From: Xenorhabdus ishibashii | GTDB lineage: Bacteria > Pseudomonadota > Gammaproteobacteria > Enterobacterales > Enterobacteriaceae | DNA length: 64,000 nucleotides | Direction: 5' to 3' | Assembly: GCF_002632755.1 (NCBI RefSeq) | Contig: NZ_NJAK01000001.1 | Location: 1,116,001 to 1,180,000 of the forward strand | The notes under the pieces: generated by a model | Database searches by the model: none | The model's input: only the letters and a program-made list of their open reading frames with translations | Told to the model about the DNA's origin: nothing | Made by a program: the position numbers and the translations under genes | Shown here: piece after piece, positions 1-11,134 of the stretch | Numbering within the stretch: the stretch's first letter is position 1 | Layout: every line of letters begins with the position of its first letter

Positions 1-551
1 GCATGAAGATAGTTTTCTTCATCCTGACGTCCAGTGCGGATCAACTCAAGGTAATAGCTGTCAGGAAAATGTTCCTGATAAAAATCGAGGCAGTGATCCA
101 CCATCACACGATTGCCACGCAGCAGGAATTTACCCACGTCTCCCATGCGCCCACCCGACAGTAGGATCAATCCGGTTTTGTATTTGACCAGCCATTCCCG
201 CTTGATAGTGGGACCAATTGCGTTATAACCTTTTTGATAAGCCTCAGAGATCAGCAAGGTCAGGTTTTGATAACCTTCATTATTACGGGCAAGGATCGTC
301 AGATGGGCATATTCATCGCCCAATAAATCACTTTCCACATAAAAATCCGCACCAATAATTGGCTTGATACCGGCATCGTGGGCACTGCCATAGAACTTCA
401 CCAATCCACACAAGTTGGTAAAATCCGTGATCGCAAAAGCCGGCATTCCCAATTTGGCGATTTTTTTCACCAATGAGCCGGTCTTAGCCAAGCCATCAAT
501 CATTGAATAATCACTGTGAACACGTAAGTGTACAAAACGTGGTTCTGTCAT
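1..551 (-). CDS. dnaE: DNA polymerase III alpha subunit, N-terminal part (truncated by window edge)
   Basis: About 183 codons of the N-terminus are present and the gene runs off the left edge. The start ATG is at 549-551; the protein begins [20 protein letters not shown], the usual opening of the PHP domain of replicative DNA polymerase III alpha. Further on come [14 protein letters not shown] and [20 protein letters not shown], both typical of enterobacterial DnaE. The protein is the polymerising subunit of the replicative holoenzyme in the cytoplasm. It lies 28 bases downstream of rnhB on the same strand, the standard lpxB-rnhB-dnaE order, so it is probably the distal gene of that operon. 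Identity is very secure; only the partial extent limits it. Confidence 0.96.
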   Translation of the reverse strand, partial: MTEPRFVHLRVHSDYSMIDGLAKTGSLVKKIAKLGMPAFAITDFTNLCGLVKFYGSAHDAGIKPIIGADFYVESDLLGDEYAHLTILARNNEGYQNLTLLISEAYQKGYNAIGPTIKREWLVKYKTGLILLSGGRMGDVGKFLLRGNRVMVDHCLDFYQEHFPDSYYLELIRTGRQDEENYLH

Positions 552-579
552 AGTCTGTCCAGATACTTATCCCAGATTT

Positions 580-1170
580 TTATCCAAGACCTAGCGCCCG
601 TTTAACTGGCGCAAAACTCTTACGATGATGCTGCGTAGCGCCCAAAGAAGCCAATTTTTCCAGATGAAGGGGCGTAGGATAACCTTTATGTTTCGCAAAT
701 CCGTAGTCAGGGAACTGTTTATCCAGCTCTGTCATTTCCCTGTCACGTGTTACTTTGGCAAGAATAGAAGCGGCGCTTATTTCTGCAACCAGGCTATCCC
801 CCTTAACGACGGCTTGAGCTGGCATAGCTAATGCCGGACATCGATTGCCATCAATCAGGACATAATCCGGTGTGAGTGCCAACCCTTCAACCGCTCTTTG
901 CATAGCAAGCATTGTGGCGTGGAGGATATTGAGCTGGTCTATTTCGTCCGGCTCTGCACGACCGAGACTCCAACACAAGGCTTTTTCTTTTATTTCCAAA
1001 TACAGCGCCTCACGGCGTTTTTCCGTGAGTTTTTTTGAATCCATTAAGCCTGCAATGGGTTTAGCCGGATCAAGAATAACCGCCGCAGTGACAACAGCAC
1101 CTACCAATGGGCCACGCCCAACTTCATCAACACCGGCAATCAAATTCGCCTGTGGATAAATAAAATCCAT
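580..1170 (-). CDS. rnhB: Ribonuclease HII
   Basis: A 196-residue protein, close to the 198 residues of E. coli RNase HII. It cuts the RNA strand of RNA-DNA hybrids and starts removal of single ribonucleotides misinserted in DNA. The N-terminal [12 protein letters not shown] carries the first catalytic Asp-Glu pair (about residues 15-16), and VLIDGN near residue 105 carries a further metal-binding Asp. The start ATG shares one base with the stop of lpxB (TAATG), which implies translational coupling. The neighbours lpxB upstream and dnaE downstream match the conserved operon. Nothing unusual is seen. Confidence 0.97.
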   Translation of the reverse strand: MDFIYPQANLIAGVDEVGRGPLVGAVVTAAVILDPAKPIAGLMDSKKLTEKRREALYLEIKEKALCWSLGRAEPDEIDQLNILHATMLAMQRAVEGLALTPDYVLIDGNRCPALAMPAQAVVKGDSLVAEISAASILAKVTRDREMTELDKQFPDYGFAKHKGYPTPLHLEKLASLGATQHHRKSFAPVKRALGLG

Positions 1171-2354
1171 TATCTTCTCGCTAATTCCAGAACAGCTTGC
1201 GCAGCCTGTTCATCGGCATCACAGCAAATGCTCTCATGTAGATGCAAGAACGTTTGTTTCAACGTTTCCACATCTGCACCACCTTGCAAAAGAGGTAACA
1301 ACGCCTCTGATAACGCTTGTGGTTCGCATTCATCCTGTAGTAACTCTCTGACTAATTCTTTGCCTGCCAGCAGGTTAGGCAAGGAAACATAAGGTGTTTT
1401 CACCAAGCGTTTTGCCAGCCAGTATGTAAAAGGTTTCATTCTATAGCCTACCACCATCGGGCATTTGGCCAGCATACACTCCAGTGCTGCCGTACCGGAT
1501 GCAAGTAAAGTGGCATCGCTGGCAATCATGGCCTCGCGCGCTTTCCCCTCCAATAAATGGAGCCGCAGATTCGGAGCTATCTCATCTTTAATTTGCAGGA
1601 ACTGTTCACGCCGTTTGGCATTAACTAATGGAACCAATACATGCAGGTCGGAAAATTTTCCCTGCAATAATTGTGCGGTTTTTAAGAAATCAGCACTGAG
1701 CATTTCAACTTCAGCATGACGACTGCCGGGCAAGATCGCCAGACAGTGCGCAACCTCTGGAATACCCAAAATTTTTCTGGCGGCGGCTTTATCCGGTTGC
1801 AAAGGTATTGCATCTGCCATCGTATGCCCAATAAATCGGCACGGAACGTTAAATCGATCGTAAAAAGCTTTTTCAAAAGGTAAAAATGCTAATACCAAAT
1901 CCGTCGCCCGACCAATTTTAAACACGCGTCTCTGACGCCATGCCCATACTGATGGGCTAACGTAATGGATCGTTTTAATCCCCTGCTGTTTCAGTCGGCC
2001 TTCCAAGGTGATATTGAAATCAGGAGCATCAATGCCAATAAACACATCCGGCTTCAAGGCGGTAAAACGTGCGGTTAAGTCTCTGCGTATTTTCAGCAAA
2101 CGGGGCAAACGTCCCAAAACTTCAACGATCCCCATTACTGCCAGCTCTTCCATCTCATACCAGACTTCACAACCTTCTGCCTGCATAAGAGGGCCAGCAA
2201 CACCGACAAAACGGGCGTGCGGAATTTTTGTTTTCAATGCGCGAATCAGCCCTGCCCCAAGGATATCACCGGATGTTTCTCCGGCGACTAAACCAATTGT
2301 CAGCGGGCGCTGATTATCAACAGAAGAAAAGGTAGTCAAAGGAGTATCCTTCAT
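1170..2354 (-). CDS. lpxB: Lipid-A-disaccharide synthase
   Basis: 394 residues; the E. coli enzyme has 382. LpxB joins UDP-2,3-diacylglucosamine to lipid X at the inner face of the inner membrane, making the disaccharide of lipid A. Family features visible are [17 protein letters not shown] near the N-terminus, [22 protein letters not shown], the SPSVWAWRQ segment and [10 protein letters not shown] in the C-terminal half. The extra N-terminal residues before the conserved block (roughly [17 protein letters not shown]) are slightly longer than usual, so the true start could lie a few codons in. It is 7 bases downstream of lpxA and overlaps rnhB, in the lpxD-fabZ-lpxA-lpxB-rnhB-dnaE cluster. 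Confidence 0.97.
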   Translation of the reverse strand: MKDTPLTTFSSVDNQRPLTIGLVAGETSGDILGAGLIRALKTKIPHARFVGVAGPLMQAEGCEVWYEMEELAVMGIVEVLGRLPRLLKIRRDLTARFTALKPDVFIGIDAPDFNITLEGRLKQQGIKTIHYVSPSVWAWRQRRVFKIGRATDLVLAFLPFEKAFYDRFNVPCRFIGHTMADAIPLQPDKAAARKILGIPEVAHCLAILPGSRHAEVEMLSADFLKTAQLLQGKFSDLHVLVPLVNAKRREQFLQIKDEIAPNLRLHLLEGKAREAMIASDATLLASGTAALECMLAKCPMVVGYRMKPFTYWLAKRLVKTPYVSLPNLLAGKELVRELLQDECEPQALSEALLPLLQGGADVETLKQTFLHLHESICCDADEQAAQAVLELARR

Positions 2355-2361
2355 CTACTTA

Positions 2362-3159
2362 TTAACGAATAATGCCACGGCTGGATTTTGAGGAATTTTC
2401 CAGAAAATCACTGAATACTTTCACATGCGTGTTATTTTCTGCCTGAAGATCAATTTCTTGTCTGGCTTCTTCTAACGTTTTTCCGCTGCGATAAAGTGCC
2501 TTATAGGCATTACGGATCGCATGCAGCGATTCTTTGTCAAACCCACGACGCTTCAGGCCTTCGATATTCAATCCGAAAGGTGTCGCATGATTCCCTTGTG
2601 CAATGACGTAAGGAGGAACATCCTGGGCAACGCCGGAACAACCACCGACCATCACGTGAGAACCAATTTGACAGAATTGATGCACGGCTGTCATTCCACC
2701 AATAATGACGTAATCACCCAGAATAACATGCCCGCCTAATGTACCATTATTCGCAATGATACAACGATCACCAACGATACAGTCATGGGCAATATGGGCA
2801 TTAATCATCAACAGGTTGTCACTGCCAACTTTAGTCACTCCGCCACCCTGAACAGTGCCTCTGTGGATAGAAACACTTTCACGGATACGATTACGGTCAC
2901 CAATTTCAACGCAGGTAGGCTCCCCCTGATATTTGAGATCCTGATTGACCTCACCGATGGAAGCAAATTGATAAATCTGGTTATCGCGGCCAATCTTGGT
3001 TATCCCATTAACCACAACATGGGATTTCAATTCAGTCCCTTCACCAATCTCAACTTGGGCCCCGATATAACAAAATGGGCCAATGCGAACATTGGCACCA
3101 ATAACAGCTCCCTCTTCAACAATGGAAGAGGGATGGATAACAGCGGTTTGATCAATCAT
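2362..3159 (-). CDS. lpxA: UDP-N-acetylglucosamine acyltransferase
   Basis: 265 residues (E. coli 262). LpxA transfers a 3-hydroxyacyl chain from acyl carrier protein to UDP-GlcNAc, the first step of lipid A synthesis. The left-handed parallel beta-helix shows as hexapeptide repeats through the first two thirds ([20 protein letters not shown] and following), and the catalytic His lies in [12 protein letters not shown]. The C-terminal part ([20 protein letters not shown]) is the helical domain typical of LpxA. It starts 3 bases after the fabZ stop, so the genes are tightly co-transcribed. Confidence 0.97.
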   Translation of the reverse strand: MIDQTAVIHPSSIVEEGAVIGANVRIGPFCYIGAQVEIGEGTELKSHVVVNGITKIGRDNQIYQFASIGEVNQDLKYQGEPTCVEIGDRNRIRESVSIHRGTVQGGGVTKVGSDNLLMINAHIAHDCIVGDRCIIANNGTLGGHVILGDYVIIGGMTAVHQFCQIGSHVMVGGCSGVAQDVPPYVIAQGNHATPFGLNIEGLKRRGFDKESLHAIRNAYKALYRSGKTLEEARQEIDLQAENNTHVKVFSDFLENSSKSSRGIIR

Positions 3160-3162
3160 GGA

Positions 3163-3615
3163 TTAAGCCTCACGACGGCGAGCACACATCATTTCAGCTT
3201 CGCAAGCCACTTCTCCATCGACTTTCGCTACGCCCCTGAAACGCGCAACTCCGCGACGTTCTTTAATAAATTCTACTTCCATGATCATTTGATCACCTGG
3301 CAGAACCGGACGCTTGAAACGAGCGCCATCAATCGCTGCAAAGTAATACAATTCACCTGGCTCCAGTGATCCAACACTTTTGAACGCCAGAATGCCCGTC
3401 GCTTGAGCCATTGCTTCAAGGATCAAAACACCAGGAAAAATAGGCTTACCAGGGAAATGTCCCTGAAAGAATGGTTCATTAAATGATACATTCTTGACTG
3501 CGCGCAAAAATTTACCTTCCTCAAAATCTAACACACGGTCTACCAACAAAAATGGGTAACGGTGAGGAAGTAAATTTAAAATCTCTTCAATTTGCAGAGT
3601 ATGATTATCACTCAT
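3163..3615 (-). CDS. fabZ: 3-hydroxyacyl-[acyl-carrier-protein] dehydratase FabZ
   Basis: 150 residues, equal to the family norm. FabZ dehydrates beta-hydroxyacyl-ACP in fatty acid elongation and competes with LpxA/LpxD for 3-hydroxyacyl-ACP, which explains its place between them. The hot-dog fold signature is clear: [14 protein letters not shown] with the catalytic His, then [20 protein letters not shown] with the conserved Glu. A 162-base gap separates it from lpxD, so a separate promoter there is possible, though I could not assign one. Confidence 0.97.
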   Translation of the reverse strand: MSDNHTLQIEEILNLLPHRYPFLLVDRVLDFEEGKFLRAVKNVSFNEPFFQGHFPGKPIFPGVLILEAMAQATGILAFKSVGSLEPGELYYFAAIDGARFKRPVLPGDQMIMEVEFIKERRGVARFRGVAKVDGEVACEAEMMCARRREA

Positions 3616-3777
3616 CTAAATACTCTTCCTGTCATATAAGAATCATAATATTAACGACACGGCCTGCGTTAACTCCAAATTCAGAGTTATCAGGCAGGCC
3701 GCAAAAATCAAAAGCACAACCAAAAATGCTAACAAAAAACGTTTAATCAAAAATGTCTATCCAAGATTCGGGTATGA

Positions 3778-4806
3778 TTACTCGTTTTCACCTTTCAGTT
3801 GGCGTTCAACTGACTTCAAGCGCTTATTCATCTCATTGATGTTCATGATTAAAGCGGCAGTCTTGCGCCAAACTTTGTTCGGTTGTAACGGGAATCCCGA
3901 CGAATATACGCCAGGCTCTGTAATTGGGCGTATCACCATGCTCATACCAGTCACGGTTACTTTGTCACAGATTTCCATGTGCCCATTGATGACACTAGCT
4001 CCACCAATCATACAATAACGGCCAATTTTCAAACTGCCCGCCATAATGACTCCACCAGCCACTGCGGTGTTGTCTCCAATTGTCACGTTGTGGGCAATCT
4101 GACATTGGTTGTCTATGATAACACCATTACCGATGACAGTGTTATCCAATGCGCCGCGATCAATTGTCGTGCCAGCGCCGATTTCAACGCGATCTCCGAT
4201 GACTACTGTGCCTAGCTGTGGAATTTTAACCCAATTTCCACGCTCATTGGCATAACCAAAACCGTCAGAACCTATAACAGTCCCCGATTGGATTAGACAC
4301 GACTCACCAATTTCAACATTATGGTATATCGATACATTGGCCCAAAGACGGGTTCCTGCACCAATCTGCGCATTTTTTCCAATAAAACAACCCGCACCAA
4401 CGATAACATTATCACCAAGCATAACGCCGGATTCGATAACCGCATTGGCACCCACCGCCACATTTTTGCCCAGTACCGCCTCAGAGGAAATAACTGCTGA
4501 TGGGTGGATATCCTGTGCAGGTTTCGGTGTTGTATCCATAATTTGCGCCATGTGTGCATAGGCAAGGTAAGGATCATTAACAACTAACGCGGCAACTTTG
4601 CAGTAAGGGAGATCTGCTTCGCGCAATACAACTGCCGCAGCCTGACAGGTAGCAAGCTTGTCAGTATAACGACTGTCAGATAAAAATGTAATTTGCTCGT
4701 TATTTGCTGAATACATCGGTGCAATACCGGTGATGACGATATCGCCATCACCGCGCAATTGCGCATTCAACTGCTGAGCGAGATCAGCCAATCGAATTGA
4801 AACCAT
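3778..4806 (-). CDS. lpxD: UDP-3-O-(3-hydroxyacyl)glucosamine N-acyltransferase
   Basis: 342 residues (E. coli 341). LpxD adds the second 3-hydroxyacyl chain, to the N-2 position of the lipid A precursor. The N-terminal uridine-binding domain ([20 protein letters not shown]) is followed by about ten hexapeptide turns of the beta-helix. The catalytic His sits in [17 protein letters not shown]-terminal helix ([24 protein letters not shown]) completes the family pattern. It begins 4 bases after the skp stop, as in the bamA-skp-lpxD order of enterobacteria. Confidence 0.97.
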   Translation of the reverse strand: MVSIRLADLAQQLNAQLRGDGDIVITGIAPMYSANNEQITFLSDSRYTDKLATCQAAAVVLREADLPYCKVAALVVNDPYLAYAHMAQIMDTTPKPAQDIHPSAVISSEAVLGKNVAVGANAVIESGVMLGDNVIVGAGCFIGKNAQIGAGTRLWANVSIYHNVEIGESCLIQSGTVIGSDGFGYANERGNWVKIPQLGTVVIGDRVEIGAGTTIDRGALDNTVIGNGVIIDNQCQIAHNVTIGDNTAVAGGVIMAGSLKIGRYCMIGGASVINGHMEICDKVTVTGMSMVIRPITEPGVYSSGFPLQPNKVWRKTAALIMNINEMNKRLKSVERQLKGENE

Positions 4807-4810
4807 CTAC

Positions 4811-5308
4811 TTACTTAACCTGTTTCAGTACTTCTGCAGTGATATCTTTACCAGATGCAGAATACACTGCTGTACTCGCATCCAGAACAACATCGTAACC
4901 TTCTTTGCCGGCAACCACTTTAACTGCATCTTGGATACGGTTCAGAATTTTACTGCGCTCTTCCATTTGACGATGGCGGTTGTCGTTTTCAAAACTTTGC
5001 GCTTTCTGAGCAAAGTCATCACGTTTCGCCATCACTTCTTTTTCCAATTTTTCGCGTTCACTGGCTTTCATGGTTGAGCCATCACGCTGTAATTTTTGGA
5101 TCTTAGTTTGCAGATCAGATTCCATACGCTGTAATTCGGTTGCGCGGCCTTTAAACTCATTTTCCAATTGTTTTGCCACAGCTTCACGGGCAGGTAACTG
5201 TTGGAAAACCTCAGCAACGTTCACTAAAGCAATTTTATCTGCCGCCTGTACACCCGCAGAGAACGCTAATGCTAGACCCAAACTTGCTGCACACAATATT
5301 TTCTTCAC
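4811..5308 (-). CDS. skp: Periplasmic chaperone Skp (OmpH)
   Basis: 165 residues (E. coli 161). A Sec signal peptide is clear: [22 protein letters not shown] with cleavage expected before ADKIALVN. The mature protein has the short beta N-terminus ([14 protein letters not shown]) and a long charged helical region (about residues 40-130) that forms the tentacles of the trimer holding unfolded outer-membrane proteins. It lies between bamA and lpxD. The 153-base gap to bamA holds an imperfect hairpin (ATCGC with GCGAT near 5416-5440) without a convincing U-tract, so partial read-through from bamA is likely. Confidence 0.96.
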   Translation of the reverse strand: MKKILCAASLGLALAFSAGVQAADKIALVNVAEVFQQLPAREAVAKQLENEFKGRATELQRMESDLQTKIQKLQRDGSTMKASEREKLEKEVMAKRDDFAQKAQSFENDNRHRQMEERSKILNRIQDAVKVVAGKEGYDVVLDASTAVYSASGKDITAEVLKQVK

Positions 5309-5461
5309 TATAAACTCCTTTGACCTACGCTATTTTTACAGATTGGAAGACTTTAGAGCCTATCCCATTGAGCTGTGTCATTTACCTTTTTGAACCTGGG
5401 ATCCACTCTTCATATCGCTCTATCTAATAATAGGGCGATTTTTACCAAAAATGATTAATAA

Positions 5462-7843
5462 TTACCAAACTCCGCCAATATTAAACTGGAACTGCTCTGC
5501 TCTATCACCTGCATATTCCTTAATTGGCTTCGCATAAGAGAAGCTCAATGGCCCTAATGGTGATATCCATTGCAAAGCAATACCGGCCGAAACCCGGATG
5601 TTATTTGGCTTACTATAGTCTGGCACTCCAGCTTCAGTCTTATCCCAGTTGGTATCCCACACGGTTCCCGCATCCACAAATAGCGAAGTCCGCAAGGAGT
5701 TAGCATATTTAGCATCCAAAAACGGTGTCGGGGTAATCAGTTCGAAACTAACAACTGCCGTCGCATTACCACCTACGGCATCGCGGGATGGGCTATTTTT
5801 CTCTGGTTTACTACTTTCATCTAAATAAACCGCTTTCGGACCGATATTATTCGACCGGAAGCCACGAACACTACTGGAACCACCGGCATAGAAGTTCTCA
5901 TAGAATGGCATTTCCTTACCGCCAAAACCGCCGCCATATCCCAGACGTGTGCGTCCCATCAGCACCCATGAGCGATTATCATCCAGTGGATAATAAGCTG
6001 CTGAGTTCCAGGTGACTTTATAAAACTGGTTATCTGAGCCAGGAATTGTCACTTTCGTATCCAGAGATGATTTCAGGCCAGATGTTGGGAAGAAACCACG
6101 GTCAAGATTGTTGTAAACCCACCCTACGGTGACGGTGAAATCATTGGAGTCAAATTGTGCCTTGTCTTTAAAATTTGGATACTTATCCATTTTATTCCAA
6201 TAACGCCACATCGCACGCTGTGGTCGCATGTTAGACAGAGAGTTATGTATATAACCCAGTCTAAATGACAGGCCATTATTTTCATTCAATGGGAAGCCGA
6301 GCGTTCCCTCAGTACCGTAAGCTTTATTAGTGTAATTCGAAAGATCAGCATCATCGGCGCGGAAATCGTTATAGAACATCCGCCCCCCCAAACTTACACC
6401 ATCCACGGTAAAGTAAGGGTTAGTCATGGATAAATCGGCCGAGGTTGAATAATCATTTTTACTGGCGTTGATGCTGACGGAATTCCCCGTTCCCAACCAG
6501 TTGGCTTGTTGGAGGCCAACCTGGAAACCCATGCCGCTTTCTGTACCGAAGCTAACACCAAAGTTCATAGAACCAGTATTACGTTCTTTGACTTTGTAAA
6601 CCACATCCACCTGATCTGGGCTGTCCGGTACACGTTCCGTTTCCACATCAACAGAGTCAAAATACCCTAATCGATTTAGGCGTTCTTTACCCTGTTCAAC
6701 CAAATCACTCCCCAGCCAAGAGCCTTCCATTTGACGCATTTCACGGCGTAATACTGAATCTTTACTCACATCGTTGCCTGAAAAACGAATTTTACGCACG
6801 TAGAAGCGATTGCCAGCATCAACATTCACATGTAGCTTAACCGTCTTATCGGTATCGTTGATTTCAGGTTGTGTCATTACGCGAGGATAAGCATAACCGT
6901 GACGACCAAGCAGATTTTTGATGGCAGTTTCCATCTTGGTTACTTCTGCACCGTTATACAGCGAGCCTGGTTCGATTTTAGTCAATTCTTCGATTTTGGA
7001 CTGGTAACCAGCTAAATTACCATTCAAATCAACATCTGCGATTTTGTACTGATCGCCTTCTTTGATATTGACAGTGATATAAATACCTTTCTTGTCTGGC
7101 GTCAGGTTAACCTGAGTCGAGTCAATATTGAAACGCGCATAACCTCGGTCTAGATAGAAACTGCGCAAGGTTTCAAGGTCACCTGCCAATTTTTGTTTCT
7201 GGTATTTCTGATCAGCCGTCATATTCCACCAGGGAACATCATCCCTAAGTTGGAATTGATTAAGCAATTCGTTGGTTGAGAAGGCTTTATTGCCAACAAT
7301 ATTAATTTGTTGGATCTTGGCAGAAACGCCTTCAGAGAAAACAAGCTTCAAATCAACACGGTTGCGGGGTAGTGGCGTGACAACCGCTTTTACTGTCGCG
7401 TTGTATTTACCAACACTGTAATAGAAATCTTCCAGTCCCTTCTCAATATTAGACAGCATAGTACGGTCAAGGGCTTCACCAACACGAACACGAGAAGCTT
7501 CAAGGTTTTGCTTGAGCATGTCATCTTTCACCGATTTGTTGCCGGTGAACGTAATGCTGGCGATGGTTGGCCGTTCTTTTACCTGAACAACAAGTGAATT
7601 GCCATCACGTAAGACACGAACATCTTCAAAGTTTCCAGTTGCGAATAATGAATGAATCGTGCGGCTAATATCTTCGTCACTAACCGTATCACCCACCCGA
7701 ACTGGTATGTTCAGTAATGCTGCACCAACGGTGACACGTTGAAGACCATCAAAGTGAATGTCCCGAACCACGAATCCGTCTGAACCGTATGCAGTGGCGC
7801 TGCCGAACAGCAGCGACGCTATGAGCAACTTTTTCATCGCCAT
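5462..7843 (-). CDS. bamA: Outer membrane protein assembly factor BamA
   Basis: 793 residues from the ATG at 7841-7843. This start was preferred to an upstream in-frame start at 7909 because [20 protein letters not shown] is a standard signal peptide and matches other BamA proteins. BamA is the central subunit of the machine that inserts beta-barrel proteins in the outer membrane. Five POTRA domains occupy about residues 21-420 ([14 protein letters not shown] begins POTRA1), followed by a 16-strand barrel. The substrate-facing VRGF motif lies in [11 protein letters not shown], and the last strand ends [10 protein letters not shown] with the usual C-terminal aromatic. It follows rseP by 34 bases. 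Confidence 0.97.
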   Translation of the reverse strand: MAMKKLLIASLLFGSATAYGSDGFVVRDIHFDGLQRVTVGAALLNIPVRVGDTVSDEDISRTIHSLFATGNFEDVRVLRDGNSLVVQVKERPTIASITFTGNKSVKDDMLKQNLEASRVRVGEALDRTMLSNIEKGLEDFYYSVGKYNATVKAVVTPLPRNRVDLKLVFSEGVSAKIQQINIVGNKAFSTNELLNQFQLRDDVPWWNMTADQKYQKQKLAGDLETLRSFYLDRGYARFNIDSTQVNLTPDKKGIYITVNIKEGDQYKIADVDLNGNLAGYQSKIEELTKIEPGSLYNGAEVTKMETAIKNLLGRHGYAYPRVMTQPEINDTDKTVKLHVNVDAGNRFYVRKIRFSGNDVSKDSVLRREMRQMEGSWLGSDLVEQGKERLNRLGYFDSVDVETERVPDSPDQVDVVYKVKERNTGSMNFGVSFGTESGMGFQVGLQQANWLGTGNSVSINASKNDYSTSADLSMTNPYFTVDGVSLGGRMFYNDFRADDADLSNYTNKAYGTEGTLGFPLNENNGLSFRLGYIHNSLSNMRPQRAMWRYWNKMDKYPNFKDKAQFDSNDFTVTVGWVYNNLDRGFFPTSGLKSSLDTKVTIPGSDNQFYKVTWNSAAYYPLDDNRSWVLMGRTRLGYGGGFGGKEMPFYENFYAGGSSSVRGFRSNNIGPKAVYLDESSKPEKNSPSRDAVGGNATAVVSFELITPTPFLDAKYANSLRTSLFVDAGTVWDTNWDKTEAGVPDYSKPNNIRVSAGIALQWISPLGPLSFSYAKPIKEYAGDRAEQFQFNIGGVW

Positions 7844-7877
7844 CGTTGTTATGCGTTTTCCTAACCGGTCTCCCGCC

Positions 7878-9230
7878 TTAAAAGCGAGAGAAATCATTGA
7901 AAAGTGCAAGCCCCATTAATAACACCAGTAACATAGCACCAATGCGATAACTGAAGTCTTGTACACGCTCGGAGACTGGCCCTCCCTTGATCTTTTCGAT
8001 AGCAAGGAAAAGCAAGTGTCCACCATCTAGTACAGGTAATGGGAACAAATTAATGATCCCAAGATTGACGCTAATCAGCGCCAGAAACATTAAATAATAC
8101 ACCAAGCCAGAATCAGCCGATACTCCGGCACCTTTGGCAATGGAAATCGGGCCGCTCAGGTTATTAAGTTTTAAGTCACCTACAATCAATTTGCCGATCA
8201 TATTGACAGTCAGCTTCATTAATTGCCAAGTCTTGTCTCCTGCCTCATAAATAGCAGAAAAAGGTCCATATTGCTGAATAACCTTGTATTCATCCGCTAG
8301 TGGAATGACTTTCAATTCGGCGCCAGCAAACCCTTCTTCACGACCGTTGGATAATTTCCTGACTTCAGGAGTCAGAGACAGGGAGATCATTCCACCAGCT
8401 CTCGCAACGTCCAATTTTAGAGGAACATCAGGATTCTTCCTGACAAAAGATGAAAAAGTGTGCCATACATCTACATCTTGATTGTTGACTTTAACGATCC
8501 TGTCCCCACTTTGTAAACCCGCTTTTTCAGCGGCTGAAGCAGGATAAACTTTTTCTACTTGCGAACTAAGCCGCGGTACAACGGGCATCATTCCCAAAGA
8601 CAGCAAAACATCCTGCCTGGATGGATCGAAGGTCCATTGACTTAAATCCAGTGTTTTTTGAACACTATCAAGTGCATTCAGAGGCAAGACATCCATCGTT
8701 ACCGATGTCGCCCCCACCTTACCTACCATAGCAAGACGTACTGAATTCCAATCAGGAGTTTCGATACCATTAACGGCTTTTAGTTCCATTCCAGGCAAAA
8801 TATTTGCCTGTGCAGCAATCGAGTTTGGCTTAACATCCAACACTACCGGACGCACAGATGGCACGCCTATCACAAAAACCAGCCAATAAGCGATCACTGC
8901 CAGAATGAAATTTGCAATTGGCCCAGCGCTGATAACAGCCGCACGCTGGCCAATCGTTTTGTTATTAAATGCCATATGACGACGTTCGGGAGCAACTTCT
9001 CCAACCCGCTCGTCAAGCATTTTGACATAACCGCCAAGGGGGATAAGAGCGATAACGTATTCGGTTCCCTGTTTATCTGTACGACGCCAAAGCACTTTGC
9101 CAAATCCGATGGAAAAGCGTTCAACATAGATACCGCATCGTCTGGCAACCCAAAAATGACCAAACTCATGCACAGTGATGAGAACACCCAAAGCAACAAT
9201 AAATGCAGCCAGATTCCAGAGAATATCCAT
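7878..9230 (-). CDS. rseP: Regulator of sigma-E protease RseP (site-2 zinc metalloprotease)
   Basis: 450 residues, the same length as E. coli RseP. It is an inner-membrane intramembrane protease that cuts RseA after DegS, releasing sigma E, and also clears signal-peptide remnants. The zinc site is in [13 protein letters not shown] (residues about 21-25 HEFGH) and the second motif in [15 protein letters not shown] near the C-terminus. Two PDZ domains lie between (for example [25 protein letters not shown]). Four membrane segments are predicted. It sits 9 bases after cdsA and just before bamA. Confidence 0.97.
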   Translation of the reverse strand: MDILWNLAAFIVALGVLITVHEFGHFWVARRCGIYVERFSIGFGKVLWRRTDKQGTEYVIALIPLGGYVKMLDERVGEVAPERRHMAFNNKTIGQRAAVISAGPIANFILAVIAYWLVFVIGVPSVRPVVLDVKPNSIAAQANILPGMELKAVNGIETPDWNSVRLAMVGKVGATSVTMDVLPLNALDSVQKTLDLSQWTFDPSRQDVLLSLGMMPVVPRLSSQVEKVYPASAAEKAGLQSGDRIVKVNNQDVDVWHTFSSFVRKNPDVPLKLDVARAGGMISLSLTPEVRKLSNGREEGFAGAELKVIPLADEYKVIQQYGPFSAIYEAGDKTWQLMKLTVNMIGKLIVGDLKLNNLSGPISIAKGAGVSADSGLVYYLMFLALISVNLGIINLFPLPVLDGGHLLFLAIEKIKGGPVSERVQDFSYRIGAMLLVLLMGLALFNDFSRF

Positions 9231-9239
9231 TACGTACCT

Positions 9240-10103
9240 TCAGAGAATAAATCCAGAAGAAATCAACATAACCAGCCCAGCAAACACCGGAACTGCCGCA
9301 GTTAAACTATCAACCCGATCCATGACACCACCATGCCCTGGAATCAATTGACTGCTGTCTTTGATCCCAGATTCCCGTTTGAACATACTTTCAGTCAAGT
9401 CACCAAAAACCGAGGCAATCACCACCACCGTAGAAATCAGCAACAAATGTTCTGGCATCGCGGGGACAGGGGCAAATTTACCGAACAACCACGAAATCAG
9501 TGCAGCCGTTAATAACCCACCAACCAACCCCTCAAGCGTTTTGCCTGGAGATACTTTTGGTGCCATTTTATGTTTACCCATTGTACGGCCAAAAATATAA
9601 GCACCTGAATCGGCAGCCCACACTAACAGCATGACGTACAGCAACCACCATGCACCATCATAGGGGTTATTTTCATAGCCCTGGGTACGCAGTACCATCA
9701 TCCCACAATAAAATGGCACGATAGTCAGAACCCCGAACAGCAGTCGCAAGGTAACCGACACTTTCCAGATAGAAGCTGAAGCCGGATAAGTCACCACCAA
9801 TAAAATGGCGGCTATCCACCAAAGCATGCCAGCCCACAATAAGTATGCAACTTGTGGTTTTTCAATGAGATGAGAAAAGTCCGACAAAGAATACTGCAAG
9901 GCCAATAACCCTACAGCAAGTAACACAGCCAGCGTAATACGTTTAACTTGAGTGAAAAGACCTGCAAATTGTCCCCATTCCCATGCAGCAAGTGCTGAAA
10001 CAGCAATGACAACCAGCCCAAAACCGGCTGGGGGGAGAAAAAACAGCGCTACAATCACAAGTGGAATCAATATCAACGTAGTTAAAAGACGGTACTTCAG
10101 CAA
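9240..10103 (-). CDS. cdsA: Phosphatidate cytidylyltransferase
   Basis: 287 residues (E. coli 285). CdsA makes CDP-diacylglycerol from phosphatidate and CTP, the branch point to all phospholipids. It has about eight hydrophobic membrane spans. The C-terminal family signature is intact: FKRESGIKDSS followed by PGHGGVMDRVDS. An AGGAGGATAA-like ribosome site (complement of 10104-10113) precedes the ATG. It follows uppS by 9 bases, in the uppS-cdsA-rseP-bamA order. Confidence 0.97.
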   Translation of the reverse strand: MLKYRLLTTLILIPLVIVALFFLPPAGFGLVVIAVSALAAWEWGQFAGLFTQVKRITLAVLLAVGLLALQYSLSDFSHLIEKPQVAYLLWAGMLWWIAAILLVVTYPASASIWKVSVTLRLLFGVLTIVPFYCGMMVLRTQGYENNPYDGAWWLLYVMLLVWAADSGAYIFGRTMGKHKMAPKVSPGKTLEGLVGGLLTAALISWLFGKFAPVPAMPEHLLLISTVVVIASVFGDLTESMFKRESGIKDSSQLIPGHGGVMDRVDSLTAAVPVFAGLVMLISSGFIL

Positions 10104-10112
10104 GTTATCCTC

Positions 10113-10865
10113 CTATGATCCCACTTCGGCATCGTCTGTTGTTCCGCCAAATCGGCGGTCTCGTTTGGCAAAGGCATTAATCGCACCTTCAAAAACAGTT
10201 TCATCAAAATCAGGCCAAAGTATATCGGTAAAATAGAATTCTGCATAAGCTATCTGCCATAGCAGGAAGTTACTGATACGATGTTCACCGCCAGTCCTAA
10301 TGACCAGATCAACTTCAGGCTGCTGACTTAAATTGATGAAATTATCAACTGTAGCTTCGGTAATCTCTTCAGGAGCCAATTCATTGGCTGCAATCTTTTC
10401 AGCAATTTGTTTAAAACTTTGCACCAGATCCCAACGACCACCATAGTTAGCGGCAATATTAAGCTGCAATCCGGTATTGCCCGCTGTTAATTCAACAGAA
10501 CGGCGGATACGCTCCTGCAACCGTGAGCTAAAACGACTGATATCACCAATCACAGACAATTTCACATTGTGTTTATGCAGGTTTTTTACTTCATTATCGA
10601 GAGCAAAAACAAACAACTCCATCAATGAACTCACTTCCTGCTGTGGGCGATTCCAGTTTTCGCTGCTAAAAGCATATAGCGTTAGTGAGTTAATATTATG
10701 TTTCACTGAAAAACTCACGGCACTGCGTACGGCTTTAATTCCTGCACGGTGGCCAAAGACTCTCAATTTGCCTCGTTTTTTTGCCCAGCGACCATTACCA
10801 TCCATAATGATGGCGACATGTCTGGGTAATATCGGCAATGAGTCACTATCACTGGGAGATATCAC
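10113..10865 (-). CDS. uppS: Undecaprenyl diphosphate synthase (cis-prenyltransferase)
   Basis: 250 residues (E. coli 253). It extends farnesyl diphosphate with eight cis isoprene units to make the C55 carrier lipid used for peptidoglycan and O-antigen. Motifs seen are IIMDGNGRWAKKRG with the catalytic Asp near residue 21, GHRAGIKAVR, LTLYAFSSENWNRP, and the C-terminal DLVIRTGGEHRISNFLLWQ. The 269 bases upstream (10866-11134) contain no gene; they probably hold the promoter for this operon, but no confident promoter or hairpin was assigned. Confidence 0.97.
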   Translation of the reverse strand: MISPSDSDSLPILPRHVAIIMDGNGRWAKKRGKLRVFGHRAGIKAVRSAVSFSVKHNINSLTLYAFSSENWNRPQQEVSSLMELFVFALDNEVKNLHKHNVKLSVIGDISRFSSRLQERIRRSVELTAGNTGLQLNIAANYGGRWDLVQSFKQIAEKIAANELAPEEITEATVDNFINLSQQPEVDLVIRTGGEHRISNFLLWQIAYAEFYFTDILWPDFDETVFEGAINAFAKRDRRFGGTTDDAEVGS

Positions 10866-11134
10866 TCAAAATAATCCTTAAATAACTAAGCTGACTTTTG
10901 GTAAACTCAATCACTTCCACATGAAAAAAATCGTGTCACGTGTCAACAATTACCACGGATAGCACGGCTATTTCTGGCACGACTAAAGAAAGCCTTTGTC
11001 TCTGACATACCTATGCTTATCTATGATTAGAATGCAAGCACCAAGTCATTGAAATGACTATTATAGCAACTGTAATTTACCCGCGAACTATATCATTTGC
11101 CAAAACGCAAACCTATACTTATCAATAAAACTTG

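Noticed and set aside
2785..3369. 194-codon open frame on the plus strand opposite lpxA and fabZ
   Set aside because: It spans two well-supported genes on the other strand and has a random-looking composition.
5462..7909. Longer bamA beginning [10 protein letters not shown]
   Set aside because: The extension overlaps the 3' end of rseP and would hide the clear signal peptide that starts at 7843.
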